Part shown: positions 1 to 6,062 of the stretch, piece by piece
Position numbering within the stretch: the stretch's first letter is position 1
Layout of the letters: each line of letters starts with the position of its first letter
From: Oscillospiraceae bacterium
Lineage (GTDB): Bacteria > Bacillota > Clostridia > Oscillospirales > Ruminococcaceae
NCBI GenBank assembly: GCA_031281115.1
Contig: JAITFV010000311.1
Location: forward strand, 1-6,075
Length of the DNA stretch: 6,075 nt
Direction of reading: 5' to 3'
Translations under genes and position numbers: made by a program
The notes under the pieces: model-generated
What the model was told of the DNA's origin: nothing
Seen by the model: only the letters and a program-made list of their open reading frames with translations
Database searches by the model: none

Positions 1-1252
1 CGCCGAAATCAACAATGCTGTCCTTTAAGCCGCCGGTAGCGCGCACAATCGGAATAGTTCCGTACCGCAGGGAAATCATCTGCGCCAAACCGCAGGGTTC
101 AGACTTGCTCGGCATCAGAAATATATCCGCACCGGCGTATATTTTCTTTGCTAAAGCAGGTATAAAGCCTTTTATGAAGGCGACTTTGTCGGGATAACGG
201 AATTTCATTTCATCGAAGAACTGTTCATAAGCCGGATGACCGGAACCGAGAATCACAACCTTAAATCCCAAATGCACAATACGGTCAAAAACTTCTTTTA
301 TCAGGTCAAGACCCTTATGCTCGACAAGGCGCGTACAAATCCCGATTATAGGCTCATCGGTTTCGGATTCTGCCGAACCGCTTGCGGCAAGCCCGACTTC
401 TTCAAGAAGCGCGGTTTTGCAAGCTTTTTTTCCTGCTTTGGATTTGAGCGAAAAGTTTGCGGCAATATCCTTATCAGTCGCGGGGTTATACATATCAATG
501 TCAATACCGTTGAGGAACCCGCAGGTTTTATATTGCTTGTCAATTAGGATTCTGTCAAGCCCGTGCGAAAACCACGGGTCTAAAATTTCTGCCGCGTAAG
601 TCGATGAAACCGTTGTTACTTTATCGGCGACTTCGATTGCACCTTTCATGAAATTAACATCGCCGTCATATTCAACAATGTTCACCATATGCAGAGGAAT
701 CGAAAGAATTTCCTCAAGCAGATTTTTTCCGTACTGCCCTTGATATGCAATATTGTGAATTGTAAAAACGTTTCTGATGTTCTTGAGAACTTCATTGTAT
801 CTGTAGTAAATATGATAATAGACAGGAATAAGCGCGCACTGCCAGTCATTGGAGTTAATTACGTCGGGTTTATAATCAATATGGAAAAGCATTTCAAGCA
901 CTGCGCGTGAGAAGTAAGCATATCTTTCGGCATCATCATAGTAGCCGTAAATCCCGAACTCGCGCCTGAAATAATATTCATTGTCTAAGAAATAATAGGC
1001 TACCCCATCCGGCGCAGTGTATGTAAATACACCGCAGTACTGGGTGCGCCAGCCTACCGGAATATTGAAGCTGGTCAGAAATTTAAACTTTTTCTGCTGT
1101 TCTTCTTTTATGGTGTTTTTATAAAAAGGCATAACAACGGTACATTCGCACCCTTCTTTCACCAAAGCTTTCGGCAGGGAACCGGCGACGTCGGCGAGAC
1201 CGCCGGAAGCGGCGAATGGCTGTGCTTCGCTTGCCGCGTATAATATTTTCAT
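1..1252 (-). CDS. glgA: Glycogen synthase (ADP-glucose type, GT5), 3' end cut off by the window edge
   Basis: GlgA transfers glucose from ADP-glucose to the non-reducing end of a growing alpha-1,4-glucan in the cytoplasm, the chain-extension step of bacterial glycogen synthesis. I translated 417 codons from ATG at 1252 with no stop before base 1. Family landmarks are in order: the N-terminal nucleotide-sugar loop (residues 12-22, PFAASGGLADV), NSNDW (133-137), TIHNIAYQG (164-172), a TTVSSTYA segment (213-220), NGID (248-251), TRLVEHKGLDL (307-317, with Arg308 and Lys313 matching the catalytic Arg300/Lys305 of E. coli GlgA), and EPCGLAQ (385-391, Glu385 matching E. coli Glu377) followed by TGGL (406-409). 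With a usual length near 480 residues, about 60 are missing beyond the edge. The start is fixed by AGGAGG seven bases upstream. One oddity: position 15, normally the lysine of KxGGL, is alanine. It is transcribed from its own promoter. The identification is firm. Confidence 0.96.
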   Translation of the reverse strand, partial: MKILYAASEAQPFAASGGLADVAGSLPKALVKEGCECTVVMPFYKNTIKEEQQKKFKFLTSFNIPVGWRTQYCGVFTYTAPDGVAYYFLDNEYYFRREFGIYGYYDDAERYAYFSRAVLEMLFHIDYKPDVINSNDWQCALIPVYYHIYYRYNEVLKNIRNVFTIHNIAYQGQYGKNLLEEILSIPLHMVNIVEYDGDVNFMKGAIEVADKVTTVSSTYAAEILDPWFSHGLDRILIDKQYKTCGFLNGIDIDMYNPATDKDIAANFSLKSKAGKKACKTALLEEVGLAASGSAESETDEPIIGICTRLVEHKGLDLIKEVFDRIVHLGFKVVILGSGHPAYEQFFDEMKFRYPDKVAFIKGFIPALAKKIYAGADIFLMPSKSEPCGLAQMISLRYGTIPIVRATGGLKDSIVDFG

Positions 1253-1259
1253 AAAACTT

Positions 1260-1265
1260 CCTCCT
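1260..1265 (-). promoter_or_regulatory. Ribosome binding site of glgA
   Basis: A perfect AGGAGG is read on the minus strand (CCTCCT on the plus strand), seven bases before the ATG at 1252-1250. It fixes the glgA start codon and is the strongest Shine-Dalgarno in the window. Confidence 0.93.
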
Positions 1266-1285
1266 GTCAGCGTCCTTTTATTTAC

Positions 1286-1315
1286 AGTGTACCATATTAA
1301 CGATTGACTTGTCAA
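1286..1315 (-). promoter_or_regulatory. Sigma-A-type promoter of glgA with extended -10
   Basis: On the minus strand a perfect -35 TTGACA (1315-1310) is followed after 18 bases by TACACT (1291-1286; four of six matches to TATAAT). The TACACT is preceded by TGG, which gives an extended -10 (TGnTACACT). The expected transcription start is near 1279, leaving a leader of about 27 bases that contains the AGGAGG. Two small dyads overlap the core elements: TTGACTTGTCAA (1304-1315 on the plus strand), covering the -35, and TACAGTGTA (1283-1291), covering the -10. They could be operator half-sites or chance. Motifs and spacing are seen directly; promoter activity is inferred. Confidence 0.8.
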
Positions 1316-1420
1316 GAGTTACATAAGAAAGACCATGCCTTTCTGCGAAAGGCACCAACAAGGTTTGAAACAAGCGGTGCAATTCGCCGTAGAATTAATT
1401 ATCAATACGCAGATGATCTT
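1316..1420. other. Intergenic spacer with a perfect 8-bp hairpin
   Basis: This stretch lies between the terminator of the kinase-regulator unit and the glgA promoter. It holds one clear dyad, TGCCTTTC-TGC-GAAAGGCA at 1336-1354 (8-bp stem, 3-base loop). Neither strand has a T-run after the hairpin, so it is not a typical terminator. A weaker GC-rich pairing (GCGGTG with CGCCGT, including wobble pairs) follows in about 1374-1391. The short plus-strand reading frames crossing it lack a good ribosome binding site and resemble no family I recognise. I see no gene here. The hairpin sits just upstream of the glgA -35 and could be a regulator site or the remnant of a small palindromic repeat. Confidence 0.5.
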
Positions 1421-1451
1421 TTAAAAAAACGTCCCGATGTAAAATCGGGAC
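1421..1451 (-). terminator. Rho-independent terminator after the response regulator gene
   Basis: Read on the minus strand, the stem GTCCCGAT (1451-1444), a 5-base loop TTTAC and the arm ATCGGGAC (1438-1431) are followed by GTTTTTTTAA (1430-1421). This is an 8-bp GC-containing stem with a run of seven T. It starts 14 bases after the TGA stop at 1468-1466, the expected place for the end of the kinase-regulator transcript. It separates that unit from glgA. On the plus strand the downstream T-run is displaced (CAGTTTTT), so activity in that direction would be weaker. Confidence 0.92.
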
Positions 1452-1465
1452 AGCAGTTTTTACTT

Positions 1466-2263
1466 TCATTTCCTTATTTTAAAAAGTGAGCGTATACGCC
1501 GCCGCATCATATAACCCTTTAAGTGTTTTGCTATTCTCTCATTTAATATAACCTCATCAATCGGCTTAACTATAAGGTCGCAAGCCCCTAAATTTATTGC
1601 TACGGATACATTGTCAACCGTTCCGTCGGATGTTAAATAAACAATCGGAGTTTCTTCGTGTTCTGCTTCCTCTCTTATCATACGGATGAGGTCAAACCCG
1701 TGCAAATCAGGCATTTGGCAATCTAACAAGAATAAATCGGGAGTAATAATCTTTAAAAGACCTTTTAATACACTCGGGTCGGGAAGCGTACGCACAGTGT
1801 ATCGTGGTTTTAATATATGATTGATTGACGCTAATATACTGGGGCTGTCGTCAACGGCAAGAACTATCGGTTTATTGGTTTCCTGCTTACCGGGTTCTAA
1901 TTGATTCTCAATACATTCAATCAATAACGAATCGTCTACAGGCTTGAATAAAACGTCAACCGCGCCGAGCTCCATTCCTCTTCTTACGCTTTCTATATCT
2001 TTCTGACCTGTCAGAAAAACTACCGGTATGGTAGCTAAAAGGGGGTCGGTTTTTAATCTTTCAATAATTTTAAAACCGTTGGATTCCGGCATATTGATGT
2101 CCAATATAACTAAATCCGGCGTTACTTTATCAAGGATTTCAAACAATTGCTCAGAGGATTGCGCGAGATAAACTTTATAATGCTTGTCGAATCTCTGCTT
2201 AAAAGAAAGCAGGAAAAAACTCACATCATCAACTAAAACAATTTTTTTCTGACTGTTTGACAT
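1466..2263 (-). CDS. Dual-receiver response regulator without an output domain
   Basis: This 265-residue protein is two CheY-like receiver (REC) domains in tandem. REC1 spans about 7-121: acidic pair Asp12/Asp13, phospho-acceptor Asp55 in VILDINMPE, Thr85 in VVFLTG and Lys107 in FKP. REC2 spans about 132-248: Asp138/Asp139, acceptor Asp181 in FLLDCQMPD, Thr211 in VYLTS and Lys233 in VKP. Both domains keep all residues needed for phosphorylation. After REC2 only a short basic tail (YMMRRRIRSLFKIRK) remains, with no DNA-binding, GGDEF, EAL or HD-GYP domain. The gene follows the hybrid kinase on the same strand after 56 bases, so it is probably in the same operon and a likely acceptor from the kinase HPt domain. 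A perfect TATAAT at 2315-2310 just behind the kinase stop lacks a -35 and is weak evidence for a private promoter. A strong terminator follows the stop. Role in the cell: phosphorelay endpoint, buffer or adaptor (inference). Confidence 0.93.
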   Translation of the reverse strand: MSNSQKKIVLVDDVSFFLLSFKQRFDKHYKVYLAQSSEQLFEILDKVTPDLVILDINMPESNGFKIIERLKTDPLLATIPVVFLTGQKDIESVRRGMELGAVDVLFKPVDDSLLIECIENQLEPGKQETNKPIVLAVDDSPSILASINHILKPRYTVRTLPDPSVLKGLLKIITPDLFLLDCQMPDLHGFDLIRMIREEAEHEETPIVYLTSDGTVDNVSVAINLGACDLIVKPIDEVILNERIAKHLKGYMMRRRIRSLFKIRK

Positions 2264-2271
2264 GGATATGT

Positions 2272-2278
2272 CCCCCTT
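2272..2278 (-). promoter_or_regulatory. Ribosome binding site of the dual-receiver regulator
   Basis: The minus strand reads AAGGGGG (2278-2272), eight bases before the ATG at 2263. It supports this ATG as the start; the encoded protein begins MSNSQKKIVLVDD, putting the first receiver beta-strand at the usual distance from the N-terminus. Confidence 0.75.
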
Positions 2279-2319
2279 AATTATTATTTAGTGATTTGAA
2301 TTGAAAATGATTATAAAGG

Positions 2320-5300
2320 CTAATCAATTATATCCGAGAGCTTTTGGATTATCTGCGGGTAGTCCATTATATCAACGCTGTCCCGAAGCCAAGCGGCAAG
2401 ACCGTCGTCAGACTCGTACTGATAATAATCTATTTCCTCCATTGCCGCGCTTACTTCATCTATGCTGTAAATTTCGCAGGCGGCGGCAAGCCTTTTGAGC
2501 ACTTCTTTATCCGGTTTTTCTTTTTTAGGTTTCGGGAGAGAAATATCAGCGGATAAAACAAAATCATCAATATCGCAGACGAGCTTGCGCGCGGCTTCGA
2601 GGAACGCCGGATTATACTCTGTTACATAATCTAAATCGCCGTTCTTTGCAGCATCTTCAAGAAGCTTGGCTTTTTCGCCGACTTGACCGGCAAAAACATC
2701 AAGACTTGAACCTTTAATTCCGTGAACGGTAATTATGTAGTCGTTCAGTTTGTCCTCGCTGACAACCTCTATGGTGTCAAGCATGGAGCGGGTATTTACT
2801 GCAAACAGGCGCAGGATTTTTAAATATGTTTTTACATCGCCGCTATACCGCTCAAGTCCCCTGGCTGTATCTAATCCGGCAACCTCCCTATCCGGCAAAG
2901 CCGCTTCGCTTTGAACCGAAGATGATTCACTTTTATCATTGTTATTTTGGCGGCGGGCAGCTTCGACGGCTTCCGCCGGCTGCTTATCGCGGATTAATTT
3001 ATTAAGGACAGAGTTTAATTTACGTATATCTATAGGCTTTGAAATGAATGAATCGAAACCGCTTTGCAAGAATAAACTCTCCTGACCCGCGAGCGCATTT
3101 GCGGTCAGCGCGACAATGGCGCCTTCATACCCTGAATCACGAAGCCGCTTTGTTGTTTCCATACCGTTCATTTTCGGCATCATGTGGTCCATAAATACAA
3201 TGTCATACACCTTGCCGCTGTTGATTTTATCAATGGCGGCGAATCCGCTCATAGCTGTTTCAATTTGCAGTTTGTAAGGATTCATGAGCATTCGGGCAAC
3301 ATACAGGTTGGTTTCCACATCGTCAACAATCAAGACGCTTCCGTAAGGCATAGGCTCCCGTATGATTTGAGAATTGTTATTGAACGCCGGATTACACAAA
3401 TCGTAGAAGTTTTCTAAATTCTTCGCCGCCTCATGACCGAGTGTTACTGAATTTACCATGCCTTGAGGAAGGCGCAGGGTAAACAGAGAACCGACGCCCG
3501 GTTCGCTCTCCACATGGATTTCACCGTTCATAAGATTTACTAAACGCTGCGTAATGGCAAGACCCAGACCCGTTCCTTCAACTGTATAATTGGTTTCCTG
3601 ATTAAATCTGGAATATTCGTCGAACAGCTTATCTAACTGTTCTTCGGTCATGCCGCATCCGGTATCCCGCACGTTGAAAATAAGTATTGTTTCCTGTTCT
3701 GCGGCGCTGCTCGGCTCGGAACTGACCGATAACGTAACTTTGCCCGCATCCGTGTATTTAAATGCATTAGAGAGCAAATTATTCAGAATCTGTTTAATCC
3801 GAAGCTCATCGCCGTACAGATTTGCCGGAATATTTCCATCAATTTCGACCTTGAATTCAATAATTTTTTCATCAAGCCGCATTATATTCAGATGTATGGA
3901 GTCATTAATCAGACTGGCGGCATCATATTTGACCGGTATAATATCTAATTTGCCCGCTTCAATTTTAGAAAGGTCTAATATATCATTGATAATACCCATG
4001 AGCAAATTGCACGAACTCAGGATTCTGCGCAATCCCTCTTTCGTTTCGCCGGTAATTGTCTCGTTCTGCATAAAAACTTCTGCAATACCCAGAATTGCGT
4101 TCATCGGAGTGCGTATTTCGTGGCTCATATTCGCCAGAAAAAGAGATTTCGTTTTGCTGATGTCCTCGGCGATTACCGCTCTGTCTCTCTCTTCAAGCAT
4201 CTTTTTGTATTCGCGCAGGTCTCTTGTATATCCGGCAATTACATAACCGCCGCCGTGTTCAAGACGGACCAAGGTAGCCTCTGCCGGCATAAGCGAACCG
4301 TCAAGCATTGTATATACCCATTCAAAAGTACTGTACCCTTCAGCAAGCGCTTTTTTCAAATGCTCGGTAACTTTTTCAACAGAACGCTGTCCGTCAGGTT
4401 GAAATTCGGGATAAAGCTCAGTATATCTTTCAAAAAAATCCCGCTTGTCTTTAAATCCGAAGAGGCGGAGAGCTTCTTGATTGCAGTCGATTTTTTTCAA
4501 GTTGCTGTCAAATAACTGACAGCACATCGGGGTAGAGTCAAGCATGAGTGCTAAACGTTTGTTAGATTCGGCTATTTCCAGCTCCATTTCGTTGCGCATA
4601 ACGGTAGTTGCGCATAAAAATGCCGCCGAACGCATCATTTCAATATAGTTGTCGTCGAAATACCGCTCGTTATTATGGTCTTCAAAAAGTGCAAAACCCC
4701 AGAATTCATTATCGGTAAAGACGGGTGAAATCAATACTGATACGGCGTTGGCTGCTTTCAATGTTTCACCTTCCGGAGAAGGTAAAAACTTAACAGGTCC
4801 GTTTATCATATCATTGTCTTTTAAAACATATTCCCAGTTAGGCGCAACCTCTGCATAAGGCATATTGGTGAAAACTTTGTTCGCTTGCGTAGTGCCGCCC
4901 GATTTTCTTTCCCAGCGGTATATCTGCGACGTATACAGCCCGTCCGGCATCATAAAATTACGGAATAGAGAAAATCTGTCAACACCGAACAGGTCGGCAA
5001 GCTGCCAGACACCCAAAGACATTATTTCATCAAATGTGCCCTCGCTCTTTGTAAGGAAGATTGCCGCTGTTTTATTTAACGCGCTCAGTATTATCTCGCG
5101 GTATTTAAGCGATTCCTCTGCCCGCTTTCTTTCGGTGATGTCCCTCACGGTGCCGGACACCCTAAGCGGAACACCTTCGCTGTCTCTCAAAGTTGTTCCG
5201 AATCCGTCAAAATAGCGGTATTCTCCGTTTTTATGCTGAATCCTGTATTCAACTTCATAAGGCGTATTTCCGGTATAATCATTAAAGTGCGCTGCGAAGG

Positions 5301-5916
5301 CGGCAAAAGCTCTCTCGCTGTCCTCGGGGTGAAAACGGGCGGCAAATGCTTCAATCGTGTTCGGAAAATCATTTTCGTCCTTAAAACCAAGCATTTTACG
5401 CATTTCCTGCGACCATGTGACTTTATTGACAGGATTTGTCGGGTCGGGGGTTACAACATCCATAGTCCACATCGCGATATTCATAGCGCTGCTCGCGAGT
5501 TTGTAACTTGTCAGGTCATATTGAGCCGTATGCAGTTGTGCAAATATTATTTGATTTTGCACACGCAGTTTCACAACCTCAGGGCTGAAAGGTTTAGTGA
5601 TATAATCCGCGGCGCCTGAAGCTAATCCTTTTTCCTCATCAGCAGCATCACTCAGCCCCGATATGAAGATAATGGGGATATTCTGCATTGTTTCAGATTT
5701 CTTTAATTCAGAGATTACATCAAAACCGGACATTTCCGGCATTATTATATCAAGCAATATAACGTCGGGTAAATATCTTTTTGCCGCTTTGATAGCGTTA
5801 TGACCGTTTTTTGCCGCGTAAACCGTATAAAAAGGATTTAATATATCCGTTAGTGCCATGATATTTGAACTTTCATCATCTACAATAAGAACGCTGTTTT
5901 TTTTAATCTTAGCCAT
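2320..5916 (-). CDS. Soluble hybrid sensor histidine kinase (REC-PAS-GAF-PAS-HisKA-HATPase-REC-HPt)
   Basis: This 1198-residue multistep phosphorelay kinase has no membrane segment or signal peptide, so it should sense a cytoplasmic cue. Domains in order: N-terminal REC 7-123 (Asp13/Asp14, acceptor Asp56, Ser86, Lys108); PAS with PAC end about 140-265 (VSGTVRDITERKRAEESL at 253-270); GAF-like about 275-445 (FGVDRFSLFR at 310-319, WGFALFED at 406-413); second PAS about 452-570; HisKA with H-box SHEIRTP and phospho-His599; HATPase with N-box (Asn713, Asn717), DTGCG (751-755), F-box LFDEYSRF (764-771) and GTGLGLAI (781-788); REC 859-976 (Asp865/Asp866, acceptor Asp910, Thr938, Lys960); HPt about 1012-1120 with His1065 in TVHGIKGSS; and a 75-residue charged tail. 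All catalytic and acceptor residues are present, so the kinase should be active. Family knowledge gives the relay His599 to Asp910 to His1065 and on to a separate receiver, most simply the downstream dual-receiver protein. The ligand is unknown. The start is supported by GAAGG eight bases upstream. Confidence 0.96.
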   Translation of the reverse strand: MAKIKKNSVLIVDDESSNIMALTDILNPFYTVYAAKNGHNAIKAAKRYLPDVILLDIIMPEMSGFDVISELKKSETMQNIPIIFISGLSDAADEEKGLASGAADYITKPFSPEVVKLRVQNQIIFAQLHTAQYDLTSYKLASSAMNIAMWTMDVVTPDPTNPVNKVTWSQEMRKMLGFKDENDFPNTIEAFAARFHPEDSERAFAAFAAHFNDYTGNTPYEVEYRIQHKNGEYRYFDGFGTTLRDSEGVPLRVSGTVRDITERKRAEESLKYREIILSALNKTAAIFLTKSEGTFDEIMSLGVWQLADLFGVDRFSLFRNFMMPDGLYTSQIYRWERKSGGTTQANKVFTNMPYAEVAPNWEYVLKDNDMINGPVKFLPSPEGETLKAANAVSVLISPVFTDNEFWGFALFEDHNNERYFDDNYIEMMRSAAFLCATTVMRNEMELEIAESNKRLALMLDSTPMCCQLFDSNLKKIDCNQEALRLFGFKDKRDFFERYTELYPEFQPDGQRSVEKVTEHLKKALAEGYSTFEWVYTMLDGSLMPAEATLVRLEHGGGYVIAGYTRDLREYKKMLEERDRAVIAEDISKTKSLFLANMSHEIRTPMNAILGIAEVFMQNETITGETKEGLRRILSSCNLLMGIINDILDLSKIEAGKLDIIPVKYDAASLINDSIHLNIMRLDEKIIEFKVEIDGNIPANLYGDELRIKQILNNLLSNAFKYTDAGKVTLSVSSEPSSAAEQETILIFNVRDTGCGMTEEQLDKLFDEYSRFNQETNYTVEGTGLGLAITQRLVNLMNGEIHVESEPGVGSLFTLRLPQGMVNSVTLGHEAAKNLENFYDLCNPAFNNNSQIIREPMPYGSVLIVDDVETNLYVARMLMNPYKLQIETAMSGFAAIDKINSGKVYDIVFMDHMMPKMNGMETTKRLRDSGYEGAIVALTANALAGQESLFLQSGFDSFISKPIDIRKLNSVLNKLIRDKQPAEAVEAARRQNNNDKSESSSVQSEAALPDREVAGLDTARGLERYSGDVKTYLKILRLFAVNTRSMLDTIEVVSEDKLNDYIITVHGIKGSSLDVFAGQVGEKAKLLEDAAKNGDLDYVTEYNPAFLEAARKLVCDIDDFVLSADISLPKPKKEKPDKEVLKRLAAACEIYSIDEVSAAMEEIDYYQYESDDGLAAWLRDSVDIMDYPQIIQKLSDIID

Positions 5917-5924
5917 AACTTTAA

Positions 5925-5929
5925 CCTTC
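5925..5929 (-). promoter_or_regulatory. Ribosome binding site of the hybrid kinase
   Basis: GAAGG on the minus strand (5929-5925) sits eight bases before the ATG at 5916-5914. A second purine run, GAAAGG, lies a little further upstream. It is weaker than the glgA site but well spaced, and it places the first receiver strand (SVLIVDDE) at residue 8. Confidence 0.7.
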
Positions 5930-5959
5930 GCCTTTCTTTTTTAACTCAAGTCTGCGCAA

Positions 5960-5986
5960 ATGCTGTCTATAAAAAATTAACAGCAT
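5960..5986. repeat. Inverted repeat ATGCTGT / ACAGCAT in the kinase leader
   Basis: Perfect 7-base arms ATGCTGT (5960-5966) and ACAGCAT (5980-5986) flank a 13-base A/T-rich spacer, ctataaaaaatta. The arm centres are 20 bases apart, close to two helical turns, which would suit a dimeric regulator binding one DNA face. It lies 44 to 70 bases upstream of the kinase start, within or near the expected promoter. It could equally form a loose stem in the leader RNA. The repeat is seen; a regulatory role is inference. Confidence 0.5.
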
Positions 5987-6022
5987 ATAATAAAGCAAAT
6001 CCTTTATATAGCTGATTAAATT
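5987..6022. other. AT-rich presumed promoter region of the kinase, no convincing core
   Basis: The minus strand has several -10-like hexamers here and just downstream (TATAAA, TATTAT, TATAGA). None has a -35 better than three of six at an acceptable spacing. The promoter of the kinase-regulator unit is therefore either weak and activator-dependent, uses another sigma factor, or lies beyond the window with read-through from an upstream gene. I cannot choose between these from the sequence. Confidence 0.3.
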
Positions 6023-6042
6023 GAAAACACTAAAGTGTTTTC
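6023..6042. repeat. 20-bp dyad GAAAACACT-AA-AGTGTTTTC, possible terminator stem
   Basis: Arms GAAAACACT (6023-6031) and AGTGTTTTC (6034-6042) are perfectly complementary around a central AA. In RNA from the minus strand this would be an A-rich 5' arm and a U-rich 3' arm followed by CAATTT, a weak terminator-like hairpin for a gene entering from beyond 6075. The symmetry would also suit an operator. It directly abuts a second, GC-rich dyad at 6044-6062. Confidence 0.5.
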
Positions 6043-6043
6043 T

Positions 6044-6062
6044 CGGCAAGCGGCGCTTGCCG
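6044..6062. repeat. GC-rich hairpin CGGCAAGC-GGC-GCTTGCCG
   Basis: A perfect 8-bp stem with a 3-base loop, separated by a single base from the A/T-rich dyad at 6023-6042. No T-run follows it directly on either strand. Read on the minus strand the order is GC-rich hairpin then A/T-rich hairpin, as could occur at the end of an upstream minus-strand gene or in a composite intergenic palindrome. The remaining bases 6063-6075 show nothing recognisable. Confidence 0.55.

Noticed and set aside
236..910. Plus-strand open frames opposite glgA
   Set aside because: The minus-strand translation is an uninterrupted GlgA with all expected motifs, so these are shadow frames.
1431..1456. Same hairpin read as a plus-strand terminator
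   Set aside because: No plus-strand gene precedes it, and the plus-strand T-run is separated from the stem; the seven-T run directly after the stem on the minus strand fits the regulator gene.
1304..1489. Plus-strand 61-codon frame, and a 29-codon frame from ATG 1335 to TAA 1424, in the spacer before glgA
   Set aside because: No convincing ribosome binding site. The longer one crosses the terminator hairpin and runs into the regulator gene on the opposite strand, and neither translation resembles a known protein.
2310..2315. Perfect TATAAT on the minus strand just after the kinase stop codon
   Set aside because: No -35 with more than two or three matches at 16-18 bases and no extended TGn, in an A/T-rich gap where such hexamers arise by chance. 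Co-transcription with the kinase is simpler.
3650..4246. Plus-strand 198-codon open frame opposite the kinase
   Set aside because: It is antisense to the HisKA/HATPase coding region, whose conserved motifs explain the sequence fully. The translation has no recognisable domain. The same applies to the other plus-strand frames within 2301-5619.
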